This document shows positions 6,119 through 7,104 of a stretch of 7,104 nucleotides of DNA, in pieces. The stretch spans positions 1 through 7,104 of the forward strand of contig CAJGDC010000069.1 of assembly GCA_904502005.1 (NCBI GenBank), written 5' to 3'. The notes beneath the pieces were generated by a model that ran no database searches, had not been told where the DNA came from, and saw nothing but the letters and a program-made list of their open reading frames with translations. The position numbers and the translations under genes are program-made. Every line of letters begins with the position of its first letter. Position 1 is the first letter of the stretch. Source of the DNA: an uncultured Alistipes sp. (lineage in GTDB: Bacteria; Bacteroidota; Bacteroidia; Bacteroidales; Rikenellaceae).

Positions 6119-6811
6119 ATGGGTTGTTTTTTAACTAATTCTTCTTTGGGAAGAAAGTTGGTGATGAGCATCTCGGGTTGTTTCCTTGTGCTTTTCCTTC
6201 TCTTCCACATGGCAATGAATGTTGTAGCTCTCATCAGTGGTGAGGCTTATAACATGATTTGTGGTTTCTTGGGTGCTAACTGGTATGCTCTTGTAGGTAC
6301 CGCAGTACTCGCGTTGGGTGTATTTGTACACTTTGTGTATGCATTCATCCTCACTTATCAGAACCGTAAGGCTCGCGGTAATGTGCGCTATGCTGTTACT
6401 GTGACTGAGAAGGGTGTTGATTGGGCTTCAAAGAACATGCTTGTTCTTGGCGTAATCGTTATCCTCGGTCTTGCACTTCACATGACCCACTTCTGGTCAA
6501 AGATGATGCTTGTTGAGCTTATGGGTGAGCACGCAAACAACTTGGGTCTTAATCCAACTGATGGCGCTGCTCTTATTCAGTACACCTTCTCACAGTGGTA
6601 CAATGTAGTTCTCTACCTTGTATGGTTTGCTGCTCTCTGGTTGCACCTTAACCACGGTGTATGGTCTATGTTCCAGACTGTAGGTTGGGCAAATGACACA
6701 TGGCTTCCACGCCTTAAGTGCATCGCAAAGCTCGTTTCAGGTCTTATTTTCCTCGGCTTTGCTGCTGTTGTAGTGGTGTTCTTTATTAAGAGCAACTGTT
6801 GCTGCTGCTAG
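6119..6811 (+). CDS. sdhC: Succinate dehydrogenase/fumarate reductase cytochrome b558 subunit
   Basis: Membrane anchor of complex II. It carries two b hemes and exchanges electrons between the quinone pool (probably menaquinol) and the flavoprotein/iron-sulfur subunits; in a gut-type anaerobe the physiological direction is probably fumarate reduction. The 230 residues show five hydrophobic helices at about 15-38, 58-80, 105-126, 160-178 and 205-224, as in the single-subunit SdhC/FrdC of the Wolinella and Bacillus type. Candidate heme-ligand histidines lie within the first four: His30 (LFHMAMN), His71 (FVHFVYAF), His121 or His124 (LHMTHFW) and His176 or His179 (WLHLNHG). The ATG at 6119 gives the expected short N-terminus (LTNSSLGRKLVMSISG). 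The chain ends in SNCCCC, an unusual four-cysteine tail. The flavoprotein gene begins 30 nt later. Whether to call it sdhC or frdC is a naming choice. Confidence 0.95.
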   Translation: MGCFLTNSSLGRKLVMSISGCFLVLFLLFHMAMNVVALISGEAYNMICGFLGANWYALVGTAVLALGVFVHFVYAFILTYQNRKARGNVRYAVTVTEKGVDWASKNMLVLGVIVILGLALHMTHFWSKMMLVELMGEHANNLGLNPTDGAALIQYTFSQWYNVVLYLVWFAALWLHLNHGVWSMFQTVGWANDTWLPRLKCIAKLVSGLIFLGFAAVVVVFFIKSNCCCC

Positions 6812-6841
6812 TAATTTGTAGAATATAAAACATAAATAGAT

Positions 6842-7104
6842 ATGGCATTCAAATTAGATTCCAGAATTCCTGCTGGTGAGTTGGCTCAGAAATGGAGCAA
6901 TCACAAGGCAGCTATCAAGGTTGTTAGCCCAGCAAATAAGCGCAAGCTTGACATTATCGTTGTAGGTACCGGTCTTGGTGGTGCTTCTGCAGCTGCTTCG
7001 CTTTCTGAGCTTGGCTACAATGTAAAGATCTTCTGCATCCAGGACTCTCCACGTCGTGCTCACTCTATCGCAGCACAGGGTGGAATTAATGCAGCTAAGA
7101 ACTA
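6842..7104 (+). CDS. sdhA: Succinate dehydrogenase/fumarate reductase flavoprotein subunit, N-terminal part
   Basis: Catalytic FAD subunit that interconverts succinate and fumarate. Only 87 codons and two bases are visible; the gene continues past the right edge. KLDIIVVGTGLGGASAAASLSELGYNVKIF (about 35-64) is the Rossmann dinucleotide fold with GxGxxG at 42-47. PRRAHSIAAQGGINAAKN (70-87) contains the histidine, His74, expected to bind FAD covalently, followed by the AQGG motif. The spacing from GxGxxG to this His (about 32 residues) is normal. The ATG at 6842 gives a leader peptide of about 35 residues before the FAD fold, consistent with Bacteroidota and epsilonproteobacterial-like subunits. 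It is 30 nt downstream of the cytochrome b gene, with no terminator between, so the two are co-transcribed. The iron-sulfur subunit gene would be expected next. It could equally be named frdA. Confidence 0.95.
   Translation, partial: MAFKLDSRIPAGELAQKWSNHKAAIKVVSPANKRKLDIIVVGTGLGGASAAASLSELGYNVKIFCIQDSPRRAHSIAAQGGINAAKN

Overview
The window looks like an ordinary chromosomal segment of an anaerobic Bacteroidota, most likely order Bacteroidales. Four things point there. No gene has a Shine-Dalgarno sequence, and the leaders are A/T-rich. A textbook Bacteroidota promoter (TTTG, 19 nt, TATATTTG) precedes the last operon. The five-helix cytochrome b558 type succinate dehydrogenase/fumarate reductase is of the kind found in this phylum. 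The ThrRS, IF-3 and Clp sequences also have a Bacteroidota flavour. A family such as Rikenellaceae is possible, but I cannot settle this by eye.

Layout. Positions 1-1494 hold two translation genes on the + strand: the 3' part of thrS (threonyl-tRNA synthetase) and infC (initiation factor IF-3). A small GC-rich hairpin lies between them. A near-perfect 19-bp hairpin at 1518-1559 closes this unit, and probably also the opposing one. The usual rpmI-rplT genes do not follow infC here.

Positions 1565-5985 hold three genes on the - strand, read from right to left: 5-formyltetrahydrofolate cyclo-ligase (folate salvage), an RmuC-family membrane-anchored coiled-coil nuclease-like protein, and a ClpC/ClpA-type AAA+ unfoldase with a divergent N-domain. 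The first two are 33 nt apart and the last two 95 nt apart. They may form a loose operon, with an additional promoter-like element just before rmuC. No shared pathway is evident.

Positions 5986-6118 are a divergent intergenic region. It carries the + strand promoter, an inverted repeat inside that promoter, and a 25-nt imperfect tandem repeat in the leader. From 6119 the operon for succinate dehydrogenase/fumarate reductase (quinol:fumarate oxidoreductase, complex II) starts with the membrane cytochrome b subunit. The flavoprotein subunit follows and runs off the right edge.

I found no mobile element, CRISPR array, tRNA or rRNA, and no convincing undescribed system. The points most worth a second look are the divergent Clp unfoldase, the four-cysteine tail of the cytochrome b subunit, the promoter/leader architecture of the sdh/frd operon, and the separation of infC from rpmI-rplT.
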